In this document: positions 1-14,300 of the stretch, one piece after another | Numbering within the stretch: the stretch's first letter is position 1 | How the letters are laid out: each line of letters starts with the position of its first letter | Source: Branchiostoma floridae | Taxonomy: Eukaryota > Chordata > Leptocardii > Amphioxiformes > Branchiostomatidae | Direction of reading: 5' to 3' | DNA: 64,000 nucleotides | Assembly: GCF_000003815.2 (NCBI RefSeq) | Contig: NC_049979.1 | Span: 29,087,239-29,151,238 of the forward strand | Notes under the pieces: generated by a model | The model's database searches: none | What the model was told of the DNA's origin: nothing | What the model saw: the letters and a program-made list of their open reading frames with translations, nothing else | Translations under genes and position numbers: made by a program

Positions 1-279
1 CGCAAAATGAACCGTGCGATTTAACGACAACTCCTCAAATGTTACATGACCAGTGTTTTACTGCAAATCAAGAAACATTTTCCTTTCCTAGACTTTGCTA
101 ATGAGCGCTGCAATGTTTTCTGTACGAGTAGAGGTCATGGATAAACAGTATTCTTACAACGTTTATTTGAAGGGCTAAGAAGGGCTGAGAATTGTCGTAA
201 AAACGCACGGTACATTGCGTTTATTTGAAGGGCTGAGAAGGGCTGAGAATTGTCGTAAAAACGCACGGTACATTTTGCG
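1..279. mobile_element. Foldback (MITE-like) element cut by the window edge
   Basis: The first 30 bases (starting CGCAAAATGAACCGTGCG) are the imperfect reverse complement of 246-279 (ending CGCACGGTACATTTTGCG), so the ends form a terminal inverted repeat. The interior holds a 58-bp tandem duplication. No transposase reading frame is present, so this is a non-autonomous element. The left end coincides with the window start, so its true border and target-site duplication cannot be seen. Confidence 0.6.
161..276. repeat. 58-bp tandem duplication (two copies)
   Basis: 161-218 and 219-276 are near-identical, each starting GTTTATTTGAAGGGCT. The copies differ by about one base, so the duplication looks recent. 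It lies inside the foldback element. Confidence 0.85.
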
Positions 280-1462
280 ACCATAGCAGACCCATCCAAG
301 GACGAACCATTAAACCGGGGACAAAGCCGGGCGCCTGCGGCGCCCCGGCAAAAAACGGTCAGACCTAATCTGTGTGCAGGTACGCCTCCTGGCAGAAAGT
401 GATGGAATTGCAAGCAATATGGCATGTCCCATACCGGTATTCCTAAATATGGCGTCAACAATGTTACAGACTGAGATGATACTTTTTTCATAGAAATAAG
501 TTTATTGTGATATTAAATATTCTCTTTTGATGTAATTGTCTGGGTCCTTTTCTCCTGGTGAATGTATGAATTAAGTTTATGGATGATTTATAAGAAAAAA
601 ATTATATCCATTACAAAACATTACAGTAATGATGACTTAAGGTTAAAGTGGCAGTTATTAAGAATTAAATTTTTTTAATTAGATGAAAACAAACATTTTC
701 AAATTACTACAGATCATTAGTAGATATCAGTTTGCGCAACACTACGTTTGTAGCTTCCATCATTATGCAACGAAAAACGAAGTTTCATTACAGTGGTATG
801 TACCAAAGTGCTGTATTTTGTCATAGAAAAAAATAATATCAGAGGTAATAAATATGATGACGTCATCAATTCGGCCCCCAAAAAATCAGATTTAGAATTC
901 TCTAATGCCCATCTATCAATATTCGTTACGGCTCCATTCTTTCTTAATTTATTAATAAGAAAACAGCGGAGGGTCAAAATGCCAATTTAGCCGACCGAGA
1001 TACCTTAATATTTTGCAAATTGCAAAATGTAGTGAACTTATTGAAATTTATTGTGAAATAAATAAGTTTACTTTTTGAAATAAATTTTGATGCCTTGATA
1101 TTATATATATATATATATACATCTATTCATTCATTTATTATTCTTAAAGCTATGTTTATATATTTGTTTCTTTTTGTATCTGACATTCCTTTATCAAAAT
1201 GTTGCTATTTATTTTAAGTAATGTTGGTGACATGATATTAGAATGGGGAATAATGTAACAATGGGGCAACCTTAACAAAAATATGACTTTTTTTCATTGG
1301 TTGTGATATGTATAGAATTACATCGTTATCTATAACAGTCATTATAGAGCTTCCAATGTTTGTGAACCCAGGGAGCTTTTATCCTGATAAAAGCTCCTTG
1401 GTTAACCTAAGAAAATTTTACTTTCTACTACTTTTGAGACCTCAATTTTGCTAATAGGTCCT
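280..1462. other. AT-rich stretch without a recognisable gene
   Basis: Only short open frames occur, with no splice-supported exon. A (TA)n microsatellite lies at 1102-1119. A short palindrome, AGGGAGCTTTTATC then GATAAAAGCTCCTTGG, lies near 1370-1401 and may be a small hairpin or relic repeat. Confidence 0.6.
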
Positions 1463-1745
1463 AAATAATAATAATATCGGGTGTATTTGCAGCCAGTGCC
1501 ATAGGCAGGTACCCAATGTGTTGAGTAATGAGGCTGTTTAACGTGGTCGAGGCACCTCCTCGAGCACGGGACCCCCGTTTTACGTCCCTCCCGGAAGACG
1601 ATTTCGTGGAAAGCTTCGTGAGGCTACAGCAATCCGGACGTCCTTGGTTGGTCTCCCATCCAAGCACTGTCCGGACCGCGCGTTGCTTAACTTCCGAGAT
1701 CGAGGGATCGGGTGTACCAACGCGCCACGCGGCCGTAGCTATCCG
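1463..1745 (-). mobile_element. 5S-rRNA-derived SINE (SINE3 type)
   Basis: On the minus strand the 5' part reads like 5S rRNA: GATCTCGGAAGTTAAGCA (box A region) is followed by CAGTGCTTGGATGGGAGACC (box C region), with an ACGGCC start near 1740. A non-5S tail follows (GGGACGTAAAACGGGGGTCC) and the element ends in an (ATT)n tail at 1463-1475. The 5S internal promoter plus a foreign body and simple-repeat tail is the SINE3 arrangement. A bare 5S pseudogene is the alternative, but the tail also occurs in the tRNA-headed SINE at 23.2 kb, which favours a SINE. Confidence 0.85.
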
Positions 1746-2246
1746 TTTCTGCATGGGTGCAAATAGATGTAATGCTCACAAATTCCTTTTCAGTCAATTA
1801 TTCAGCCATACCGACTAAAATGTTTCAAACAGCACGGGTTTTATTTTATTTCGCGTAATTTAATAAGTTATCACAGGTGAGACACATCCCACTAGGTAAT
1901 ACTGCTACAGTCCACTCATATTGGGCCACGTAGCTTCCGGTAATCACATTACGTGTGCTATATCCCTCCGCATCATTCATAGAACGTCGTGCAAGACAAG
2001 ATAGACAACCTAATGCTTTGAAAACAGCCACACATAACCTTAACGATTTCTCAAGATATATCTATATGTAATCTGCGACGTTAAGGTTACATACTTTAAG
2101 GCGACGGTAGATGAAAGAAAATAGTCCCAGAATCTAGGCGAAGTGATCGCCGGTGGGGGTGTGAAGCGGCTCGATCATCAACAAGGAAGATACAGTGACA
2201 CCGGCGGTGTCTTGTCGGGACGTCTTGCAAGATCCTGGCATGGAAG
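1746..2246. other. Upstream region of ERO1 first exon 1a
   Basis: There is no coding exon. The last 150 bases before the exon 1a ATG are GC-richer than the surroundings and probably hold the 5' UTR and promoter of the upstream ERO1 transcript. I see no clear TATA box or ER-stress element. Confidence 0.4.
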
Positions 2247-2348
2247 ATGGCGTCTAAGATCCATCTTCTGGTGACTGGACTGCTGGTTCTTATTCCTACC
2301 ATCGGATCCAGGCGACAGAACTCTTCAGCTGAGCAGTGTTTTTGCAAT
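2247..2348 (+). CDS. ERO1: ERO1 alternative first exon 1a
   Basis: The exon encodes a signal peptide ([20 protein letters not shown]) and then a short stretch ending SAEQCFCN before a GTAAG donor in phase 0. Joined to exon 2 it gives [15 protein letters not shown], which matches the CFCQV...LDDCTCD start of vertebrate ERO1. This is the better match of the two first exons. Confidence 0.85.
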
Positions 2349-5300
2349 GTAAGATGTCATGCGTGTGGGGTGGGAGGGGGGCATTTTATTATGTTCTTTT
2401 TATTAGTAGATTTCCATGAAAATGTCATCCTCCGTTGCAGTATGGTTCGTCTAGTTAGCAACTATTGGAAGGTATTGCTAACTTAGATCGTAATGCTAAA
2501 GTTAATGTGATCTTGTGCAGCCTATACGTTAAAGATTCAAGTACATGTAAACGTCATACCAAAATGTCCTCTAACGTTAACGGTAATTAAATTTTCTCTC
2601 GATGAAGGAAGCCACATATGAAAGAAAAACGTTTAACAAATTGACTTTGCACTCCAACAGCGTAATATTTCCATAATTGTTACAAAGCATGCGTCATGCA
2701 TATTAAGAGGGAAGTCGTTAAAAAAGGAACCATATGGTTGGAACAATCGCGAAAGAGGGAAGCGATTTTTTTTTCTTTCCCACGCTGATTTCTCAAGTTC
2801 CCCTCTTGCCTAACGATGTTTTCGTATACTAGAAATAGTTGTCGTAATCAAAAACAGTTGTCTGAATGTTCAGATCTTTTTGCAAGCCACAACAACTTTC
2901 CCTTGAGGGCGCCTTGCCTTAGCGTGTTTATATCCCACCAGTCGGCCGTATGTTTGTATTTTTGCGCCTGTACCTTTAACCACTCCCGGCTTACCAATCG
3001 CCTTGTCAAGAACTACTTTTGGAGTACAAAGTCTAATCGATTTTTTTCTCTCTTTGTTTTCTTCTGTTTGAGAAATTGAGTGTGATTGACATTTGCAATG
3101 TAGGAAGGGGGCGTGGCTTAGAATTTGACAAGTGGACTACGTGTCACATTATCAGGTGAAAGGGTATTACCAAACTACACATAAAACGTACCCTAAGGGC
3201 AAGTAGTCAAAATAGACAGAGGATTTGACCCAGAATGGGTAGGGCTTTCATTCTGCAAGTTGTTGTGTTAGTGGCTGTTTTTCTTGCTACGGAAAGCAAC
3301 AAGAATGGGAGTCAAACAACCACCAATTTTTTGGACAAGGCAGAGTGTTCGTGCAAGGTAGGTGACTACTAAGTTGGTTTCGGCGTAATTCAGAAGTGTT
3401 GCATCAGTCAAGGGCGTTCGTAGGATTTTAGAAATTGGGAAATTTGTCTGAATTTAGTGCTTTGTTGCCTAACTGTTTTTGTCTTACTCTTACTCTTATT
3501 GAAGCCTGTACCTATTGTGTTATATACAATGTATGTTTTTGCTTAGGTTGATTTCAATGATAATAGCCTTGACTTCGTATTCTTATCAAAGTCACGATTC
3601 TCGCAGTTGAAAGTAGCCATTGATGGCTGTGTGTGATACACATACGCATGACGTACATGTATGCCCCCCTTGGAGAAAGTAAATGGAACACTGAAAGCAG
3701 TTTATTTTTTTCTTAAGGTTCTGCATTGGGAAGCCATTTACTAGTACATAGAATCAGGACAATTATCAAGTGTTCAACCATGACATTGACATTAGTACTG
3801 CTAACATTGATAATTGTCTCGAAAATGTGATAAAGGTACGCACAACGTACAACCACTTATACATGAGTTGTGTACATGGGGTGGTAGCAGAAGTTATGTT
3901 TCTGAATATTTTAGAAAACCATTGTAGAATCCAGATAGGTTCAAGGCTTCAAGCTTAATGATAAGTCTTAAGTAAAGCCATCTAACGTGGTGGGAGCTTT
4001 TTATTTGAAATTACTCTCACCTTCATCATACAGGATAATCCCCAATAATCACGAAAGGCAACATACAAGCATTCTAACAAAGGAGTTAAACATTACCTAA
4101 ATGCTATTCAGATGTAAATCACGGTGTAGCTTGCGGATAAAATGGAAACACCATTCATAAGATAAGAAATACATTTTGTAGCAATGGTTCCTGAACAATT
4201 TTAGTATGATCCATTACACTACAGAGTGATGGTGCAGTTAATTTACAATGTTACCTGCCCCAGTGAAGGTATGCAAAAAAGGATTTCAAGCTCTGATGAA
4301 TGTACATGTATATGTCACAGTAGAGATCACGATCCAGTAGAATTGTTGATTCTCCTAGGAGAGATCGCGATCAGAGTTTCTCCTAGGAGAGATCCCGATC
4401 GCAATCTGTACTAGGAGAATCGACGATTCTACTGGATCATGATCTCTACTGTGACATATACCAATCTGATGACACTACTTGTATTCACGGATGTTTATTG
4501 ACTGTGTTATGTGCAGCTGAAGGGAGGTCTGGATGACTGTAGCTGTGATGTGGAATCCATCGACTCCTTCAACAATGGGAAGATCCACCCCCTACTGGAG
4601 GAGCTGCTGGGAAGGAACTACTTCAGATACTTCAAGGTCAGTTCAAGGATAACGGCAGGGCTGTCTCTATAGGACTTGCCCTCCATCCTGAAATTTGCTT
4701 GTACAGTAGAAGCCAGTTAATTGCACAATGCATAACTTCACACTACTGTTAATAATTTCAATTGCAAGGAATCCAAAAGTCCCGCAGTGATGCGTTCCAG
4801 CTAAATAACTTCGCTATGTTGCACTATCCAGATAATTGCACAAAATGTGCTGGCAAATGGAAAGTGCAATTAAATGGCTTCTACTGTACTATGTTGTAGG
4901 GACATACAACACCATTTGTTGCTGTGTGTTAATTTAAAACAGACCCTCTGTGGTGAACCATGGGTTCTTTCATGACCTGTTGTACAAGTACCACCTCCAG
5001 GGTGGTATGACTGGCTATTGAAATGCTCGTCAGATGGCAATGGGGGCCGATTTACATGCAGCAACGAAAAGTGTTGTACGACCGCATACTCATCGTATGC
5101 TGTTGTCGTATGTCCAGTAATTTTCCTAAAGTAACTGTAAATTAGTTATGTGACTGCAGTTGAAAATTTATAGATGCCACTGAAGTCGACTATCAGAGAG
5201 TGGAATTTGTCTATCAAAGATTGGAATTTGTTATCACCAAGCACAGATCACTGCAGCTAGATAATATATTATGCAAAAGTTAGATGTGACAGGTCCGTGT

Positions 5301-8300
5301 GATATGCTGAAGGGTGGTTATAACAACTACATAGACAGATACAGAAATTGTATTTTCAGAAAGATATGTTTTAACATTATCAAAATTAGATTGATGGGAG
5401 TGTTTAAGTTGTGATAAGAGATCTACGTATTACACAGACCTCTTGTTTGTGCTATGTTCAAAAGTTGATCTTTATCACTGACACAGATGTTATAGATGAG
5501 TACTTACCTGACAAAAAGCCATTGTCTTGGACATCGATAACCATAATCTGTGTGCTTTTCTACTTAAAACAGTTTGAATTAGTGCTTTGAAGTATTATAT
5601 CCTCAAGATATATATACAGGAAAGTAAATCATTAAGCTCAATTCTTGAAAATTAACTTCTTCCCAAACTGCACAAATTGTTAGATGTACATTTGTAGAAA
5701 TGCCTGAAGAAGGAGAGTCTATGACATTGCAGAGTAAAACTACTAAGACTCAGATTAGTCAGAAGTACATGTACCTGGGTGCTTGTTTCCTGTGCCAAAA
5801 TAGCTTTTTGCATCAAAATGTGTGGCATCAGAGTGGCATAATGGTAGGGCATTTAGCCCAGACCCTAGAGGCCCTGGGTTTGCATCTACTGACATGCCCC
5901 ATTAATTGGCATGTAGGGCTCCTTCCCGGTGTGAGTGGATCAAATAATTCTGTCTGGATATGCAGCTTGTACTGTTCAGTACAAACCTGGTTTGTTATGT
6001 CATTAGGCTGTTTACAGGGTATACAATACAAATACAAAGTAATAATGGCTTAAGTAGTGATGGTAGACTCTCACTGCACTTAGGCACTGGTGCGACACTG
6101 CGGGGTTTGTTCACTGCGTCACTGTTTTGTTATATCTCTTTATCTCTGAAAGTCATCTACGAACCCCGCAGTGCCACACTGGTGCACCAAGTGCAGTGAG
6201 AGTCCTCCTGTAGCAGGAAAGATGTTTATAATCACATATATGTATAACTATAAGGACTACAAATGTACCTGTCCTTCATATATGCCATATGTACTCTCCA
6301 AGCAGAGGTTGGTGGGAAAAATTTGTAATCAGCCTCCCCACCAAAAAAATGAAATTTTCCCCCACCAACCTCTGCTTGGAGAGTACTCATGTACAATTAG
6401 CATGAGTTTATGCTGTATTCTTACACTTTGCCATGCTATGGACTGTTACAGGTGAACCTGAACAAGGACTGTCCCTTCTGGTACGACGACAGCAAATGTG
6501 CACTCAAGGACTGTGCAGTAGATATCTGTACTGAGGTAAGAAAATAACAGATGTACTAGATATAGTTTAATATGGTTAATAACAATACACATGCAGTCAT
6601 ATACATGATTGTATATCAATTGCTGACTGTTGTCAATATTCAAATCTATCTGTATCTGCAATTCATTTTGAAAATGCACATTTACACATTGTAGATTCCT
6701 GAAACAACTTGTCACTGTTCTTTGTTTGTTTGACATCCATATCAAAATGAAATATTTTAACAAATACGCCCTTGCAGTTCCAAAGGCAGCTGCTAGGTGA
6801 CCCAAACCTACACCACTGTCTCCTTACAGCTATCTGCCATCAAATAATCAAGACCTCAGCATTTTCAGAAAAGCAGAAAAGAAACAAAAGCAGAAGTTCT
6901 ACTTCAGTACTAAGGTCACACACTAGGGGGCCCAAAATCAACCTTGACCTTTATCATCCCAACCCTTATCAACATACCAAAACAGACCAAATATCATTGC
7001 AATACTGTAAGTTCAGAAATGTTCGTGGTGGTGTTTTGTTCACGGTTTTCGCGAGGCAGTCTTTAACCGCAAACTTAAACCACCACGAACATCTTTCCAT
7101 TGCAGTATGTGACTGCAGTCTATGGCACTACCGTGAACTTAAAACCACCGCGAACACTCCACTTTCCCACTAACGCGAAATTAAATCCCCGCGAATGTAA
7201 ATGCATTTACAGTACATCCTGATGAAAAAGGAGGTTCTTATTATGTTATGCCAACCACAAATATCCAGAAACACAAACACATACCAAAAATAGAACTTCC
7301 ATTATATTTTTCGTGGAGATAAAAATCTCTCCGTCAATGTTTGATTTTAGTCTGTTGTTGTTAAGAGGAAGGTAACTTTCTTGTTTGTTTGTTTTTTAAT
7401 AGGAGGTGCTGCCCGAAGGAATGAGAAATGGGCATGAAGTAAAAAAGGTAAGTGCGAAATATTTTTGACTCTTTCAGTTGGTTTAAGTATTGATAAGATC
7501 ATACAAAAATTTAATGTTTTATTTATTGTTCCAAACACTGTCCTTGTTGAGAAATTGTTGATAATATGATAAAATTTATACAGACCCTATGTAAATGTAA
7601 AGGTGGTATCTCACTGCACTTGGGGCACCAGTGCAGCACTGCGTGATTCGTTTACCACGGCACTGCTTTATTATTTTTACCAATTTTCTATGATTTAGAT
7701 ATTGTGTTATATGTGTATGACTAAGAAGACAACAAAATACACAAATCGTAAGAAAATTTGTTCTTTATCTCTGAAATTCAATTTTTGAACCCCAAAGTGC
7801 CACACTGGTGCCCCAAGTGCAGTGAGATACCACCTTTAACTCACAAACTGATTTTACAGTTTTTTCATCGCAATACTTTAACATTAGGTACATTGACATG
7901 TGCTAAATTCAATACTAAGGAAACTGACAAACTGTTGCTTGCTACCTTGACTATAGTACATGACAGACTCTCTGCAGGAGAAAGAGGAATGTGATGAAAT
8001 GATGGAGCTCAGTACAGTAGACACCACGCTCAGGTTAGAACCATGTTTAACTCATAGATATACATGTTGTACAAGGAAAGATTAGATCGTCTAAACTTTC
8101 CTTGTATTTGTGCTAACTCTTTTAAACTTTAAAGCCCTGTTTTATTATGTTTCTGAAGTAAAACATATTGTTTTCACTGGCCTACAGGCCCTTGTTTTTT
8201 TTTTTTCTTCCATCGTCAGCCAAAGGTTACTGTGACATAGGCTAAAATATTTTTAAAAATTATAACATTTTTAAAAATCGCCATTATGTAATGCTGGTAC

Positions 8301-11300
8301 CAGTAGCTCAACTGGCAAAGCAACGGTTACTGTCTATGACGCAGTTGGACGGAAGTTCATCTCCCATCTTGGACGTTTTTTTAATCTATTCTTTTCTTCT
8401 TCTATTAAGACGTATATCTGATTTATACACCGAAAGCTTTCATCTTTTGAACAGGACATTGCACATTTGACAATCAGCTTTTTTATTTATTTCTAACAAT
8501 TTTTCTTTTCCCTACGGAAACATCTTGCATTTTCTTTGAAAAAAATGGCCCTTCTAGTTTGCTTTTGCTTCAAGCTACATGTTTTTTCTTTTGAGCCCGA
8601 CAAAGCGAGTGACTTGAGTGTGTTTCCATCTCTAAGCTACAATCGGTAACTAACGTTAAAACTGTATACAGTATATGTTTGCATTACTGACTATGTAACC
8701 TCGTACCTACCACATCCTGTTTCTAAACCATGGGTCTGTTTATTTCAAACAATGGCCTTGTAAAGATTTGATTTAGGATGATTGCTTGCAGATACGGCGG
8801 TCTGCACTTAAGCAATTGAGGCTGAAAAGAAATCACAATTGATTAAACACTCAGCCATATTTTCATGAGCTTAGTGGATATAAACAGGACGTTGCAAAGG
8901 CATTTTAGCCAAGATATTAAGTAAAATGTATTATAAGCTTCTTACCCATGGAGTGTTGTGGCTTAGAACATTGATTTTTTGAGTGCTTGCATTTGTATGA
9001 AAATAATGCGGCCTCAGTCTCTAAGAAAAGGTGTAGTGATGCCAATAATGCTATATGTCTAGTATATCTTTATCTTTCAAGAGCTGCTGTTTTTAAAAAC
9101 AGAGTATTTAGGGATATGGAGTTGACATTGATGATTTCAAACTGACATATTTTGAAGATACACACTGTGTATTGCAATTTCATATCACCATCCATAGACT
9201 TGATCCCTAAATTCGCTGTTTTTAAAAACAACAGCTCTTAAAACAGAATGAGCAGGAAAACTTTTTTCTCCATTTTTACATATTTTGTAGGCTGTACCCA
9301 GGACTTAGACATATTCAAATCTTGTAAATAAATTTTGCACCTGGCTTAAAATTTTGAGATACTGTACCTTCTCGAACTGGGGTCTTACACAATGTAAACC
9401 AAAGTAAATCCCTATAAGCAAAAAAACTGTGTTGTAATTTCTCAAAACTTCATTCCATATTCTCTACATACGTGTAAATAAGAATGCAGAAGTCATGGTA
9501 GAACTGACGGACATGTACATGTGTATAAAGCTTTGTCAAATTGTGTATTATATACCTTTCACTACAGCCAAGAGAGTAAGGATGCCTTTGTAGAATGGAC
9601 AGAGTACGATGATTCCCAGCTCAGCTTCTGTGCCATGGATGGTAAGGAGAACCAATGTTCATTATAAGTCTTATACCCTGTGTTCGAATCAAGTGAATTT
9701 TCCCATAATTTATTTATTTATAATTTATTTATTGGCTTCTGCATGAAACATTGATGACTTATTGTTCCTATCATGTCCAACCAATTTTCCTGTAATATCT
9801 CATGTAATAGTATCAAGTCGTTCTGCTAGTTCATTTTAGATGCTAAAGAAGAAAAACACGCTCCAGAAAACCTTAATAATTTCAAAATAGATTGACTAGA
9901 TGAATTAATATTTGTAGGTTTGATATATCAAAGAATAGTGAATACATAGGTTGCAATTAGATGTCTCTACAAAGCAAGTCTGCAGAATTAATATTCTGGC
10001 TCAAGGTCTCAGAATTCTGGCAGAATCCTGGCTCAGGTTCCCAGAATTCTGGCTCACACTCACAGCCAGATTCCTGGCAGAATTCTGCAGAATTGGCCAT
10101 CTTCATGGAGACATCTAATTGCAACCTATATTATATTCATCATCCTTTGATATATCATACCTGCAAATATCAATTAATCTGGTTAATCTATTTTGAAATA
10201 AATTAAGGTTTTCTGAAATTACATTTTGTGTAAAGTGTTCGTCCAGAATTTATACTGTTGCGTTTTTCATATATTGTCATGTAGTTATTGATTTGTGTGA
10301 ATTTTTTTTTAATGAGATGATTGTGGTTGCAGATGAGGATGAAAATGACATGCAGTACGTTGACCTCCTGCTGAACCCGGAACGCTACACTGGCTACAAG
10401 GGGGAGTCCCCTCACAGGATCTGGAGAAGCATCTATGAGGAGAACTGCTTCAAGTTAGTGGCAGTTAACAATTGTGTTGCAGATACGTGTTAATAGTTTG
10501 GGGTTATATCAATAGCAAGTAAAAGATGATTAAAGGTACTCTACTAATAATAATATTCTTGAAATTTTGAGGTGGTTTTATGCCTGGCATTTTTGTCCAA
10601 AGTACATGTACGGCCGACGTCCTGGCTATTAATGATAGAGCTTCGGGCAATTTTTAGCAGCTCGTGTGTTGGCATTGAAACTTCCTTGTGATGTCAGTTG
10701 TGCACCAAAAAGGCAGGAAACTCAAACTTTCCTGAATGAAACATTGAGCCGAGTCCAATTTGTGATGAAACAGATTTTTTTTTATTTGACAAGCTTCAGC
10801 CGATCTAAAAATTTGACTGGCGCTCACTTGAATTGTGATGCAGGCCTAAGAACTGTGACCCTTTCCAGTAGTGTGTAATTTTTTGTCAGTAAAATGACTC
10901 AGCCATGTAAGAACTCAAGGCTTCTTGGTCCAAAGGCAGTGTTGCCAATCACTGTACTATGCATGCCACTACAGGAACATTCAATTTGTAATACAGCCAT
11001 GTACATGTATTTCACACATTATATATATCCCATGTATGTACATGTATTGTCTTTCCTACAGGCCTGTCCAGTCTACCAGACCATCCTATTCCCCCAACAT
11101 CGTATCAAAAGGTACACAAACGCTGTCTCCAATATTGATGTTATGTGTTATAAGGTTGAATATGTTTGTGAGCTGTTTTCTCTTTTCTTTTCATGAATCC
11201 TTTTCACAGGTTTTTGCCATGTGTGCATGGTTTTGCATTTTGATTATCCACTTTGTTTGTGCATGGAATATTTTCTATTTATTATTTTGACCATTGAAAT

Positions 11301-14300
11301 TTGAAACCATTTTGAGAGAGGTTGTTACTTACAATCATTATGGTAAAAAAGCTATACATGTACAAATATTGTTATATGTTTTATGGATGTTTTGATATTT
11401 GATTTATAAGGTTCTCCGCATGCGGTTAGAAGACTATTATTACTGTTGCTGAGGTCGAGCAGAATGTGATCCATGTACAAATGTATATGTGTAAATACTT
11501 TTTTTATGTCAAGCTACTCCAGTATTTTTGCCCCCGCTGCCACTGCAGAAGTAGTATTATTATAGAGCATGTGAAAGTACAGTATTGTACCACTGCATTA
11601 TAGCTTGTACCCTTTTTCATCTGCAAAAACGTTCTCATAAGGCCATGTTGATTTGTATTACATTAGACAACATCCTCTGGGAATCCCACAACTGATGCAA
11701 GTGTGGGATTATAAAAAATTTTGTCAAAAAAAATTGCCTTGTGGTATAGGGAAGGCTGAACAAATGGCTTAGTAAAGTACGCAGATACATGTATCATTCA
11801 TATAATTGAATTGGCCTCACAGTGAATGCAGAACTACAAAACAACCTTTTTTTCAAGATCTGGGCATTTATAGCAAAATGTCACTTGTATCACAGCATGG
11901 ACCCTCCAGTGTTTTCCCTCCCAACCACAGCCTATACTTACCTGTTGTTTGCTCTGTCTTGTTTTCTAGGGTCCCCACTTGAAGGTAACTGTCTGCCGTG
12001 TGCTGTGGTAGCCTCAGCATGCCGTGTCTGAGTAGAGTAGAGGTAGAGGTAGTGGTAGAGGTAGACTGTGGTATTGTGTGTAGGCTTTAAAGCTTTCTGT
12101 TGTGGTGTTATCTCTGGCATGTTTAAGGGGCTGTCTCAAAAGTTAGCATTCCTTTTCTAAATGAACTTTAGGAACATTTGTATGGCCTTTCAACGTCTTT
12201 CACAAATGTCAAACATCATTAGTATCAAATATTGTTATCAGAAGACAAGACTACTTGAAATGCACACAAACACTATTCATAGTCGCTGTGTTGAATTGGC
12301 ATTATGGTTAGTGTGTTTTGGTTCTAGGTACCTGACATTGGTTGGGAAAGTACGTGTAAAAGGTGGTTGAAGGAGAGGGTTGGGCTCTGCCTTCTTACTG
12401 TGCCCTAGACAAAAAACCAACTGGCATCAAAAAGGGTTTGTGACTGCCTTTATCCAGAGCAGCACTGACTGAATGATCTTCATTGAGAGATTCATAATGG
12501 AGGCTTTTTAGCAAAACCTAGATCATAAGAAGAAACAACAGTTGCCAACTTTTGAGGACACCCATTCCTTGTAAACCATTGTGCCGTGCATGGTGTAGTA
12601 GTGTGGATTGTTTTTGTGGTGTGGTATATTTATTTATCATAACTGCACTTAGGGTCTGTTTTGGGTTAGAACTCTGTATATTAACCTTTTGCATTGCACC
12701 CCGGTCAAATGTCCAAATTTGAAATCTTCTAGTCTATTATCAAATATTGATATGTAAATTAAAGAAGAAGAATTGTTTTACTAACACCATCAATATACTC
12801 AGGACAGACCCCAGTGTTGTACAATGTAGATTATGTCGTTCCATACACAAAGACACTGGACCAATGATATCACTTCTGTCAACTAATCCATAAAGATGTA
12901 CTTGATGGCATTTTTATTTTATTTTCGAATTGCAAAATTGGGTTCTTGTTGACTTTATGTTTTAAAGAAAAGTTTAATAAAGTAGAACATGCTTTAAAGG
13001 TGATGGATATGATTCTGTACAATTATAGGAAACATGCTACAGATGTCATCAAGTACAGCTTTATTACTTTATTATAATCTCACTTAGTGTACCTCAGAGG
13101 TTTAGAAAATACCACACATTTCCTGCAGTTTCGTACGTGGTCCTGTGAGATACCAAAAATTGCATGAAACGTGTGTGTTTACCTAAACCTTGTGGTACTA
13201 CTGTTATGATAACTGATGGCATGATTCCCCCCTCACACAGATAACAGACAGACACACGGACATTTGACGTTAGTCTCTGGTTTAGTCGGTGATGACAGAA
13301 TGGTCTATCCAGGGTTGGACAAGTTTTCAAAAATTCACTGGTCCTATGGTCAAGCACATGTACATGGTTCTTTCCACTTGCCCGAACCAACTTTTCACTG
13401 GCCCGTAATTTAGATAGCACATTTCTTTGTATTTTTACCTGCAACAAGGAAATCCTGTTTTTTATTTTCGGTAAAAACATCCCAGGTCGTCAGTAAAAGC
13501 ATGTACTAATTACAAGACCAGGTGGGCCACTGGGAACGTGACTTGTTCAGGATATCCAAATTGCACTAGCCTTGTCGGGCAAGTAAAGGATAATGTGCAC
13601 TTGCTTGCCCCTATGCAATCGACCAATGGCATTGGACTTGTCTAACCCTGTTATCTCACACATGACCACACAACCAATCAGCAGTCACCCTCTGTAGTTC
13701 CTGATTAACTCAACCCTAACTCCACAGTGATTGACCAATGAGATTCTTCCTTTTCAAATGCACATATGATTGACATGATTGATCCATGCACCTGTGTTCT
13801 GTCACCCCTTGTCTTTCTGTTGAATCACAATAATGATTTTGTTGCTTGTCACTAACCACATAATTTTGATGCAGTAGACTAAGTTTGTTGTCGCATTTTT
13901 GTTGTTGTTCTAGGGCTTAATAACATACTAAACAGTGACTCTAGTTATGACATGGAAGGTGGGGAAAGGGTTTTTGTGTCTCCCTTTCTGTCACACTTTA
14001 TGAACGCATGTGTGATTACGTAACAGAACCAAGTGCATATTTTTCAAGCAATTTTTGAACCACACAAATTGTTTTTGTCTTAGGGGTATTTTGCTCTCAA
14101 ACTGTCTGTCATCTTTCACGTCCTTAGATAATAAAACATTCGAATGACATTCCCCAAACCCAACTGGGACATGGGGCCTGGTGTCTTGAGACGGGTAATT
14201 ACTATTCACTTTTCAAAGTCTAACATTTCAGGGTACCGCTACACAACGTTTGTGGCTATTTCTCTTTGCCACTTGCGTAAAATGCCCCCAAAAGGCTTAT

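Noticed and set aside
135-491. 118-codon minus-strand open frame
   Set aside because: It crosses the 58-bp tandem duplication and the foldback arm; no domain or splice context.
1600-1745. Functional 5S rRNA gene
   Set aside because: Boxes are recognisable, but the sequence departs from 5S at the 3' end, lacks a terminal T run and continues into a SINE tail.
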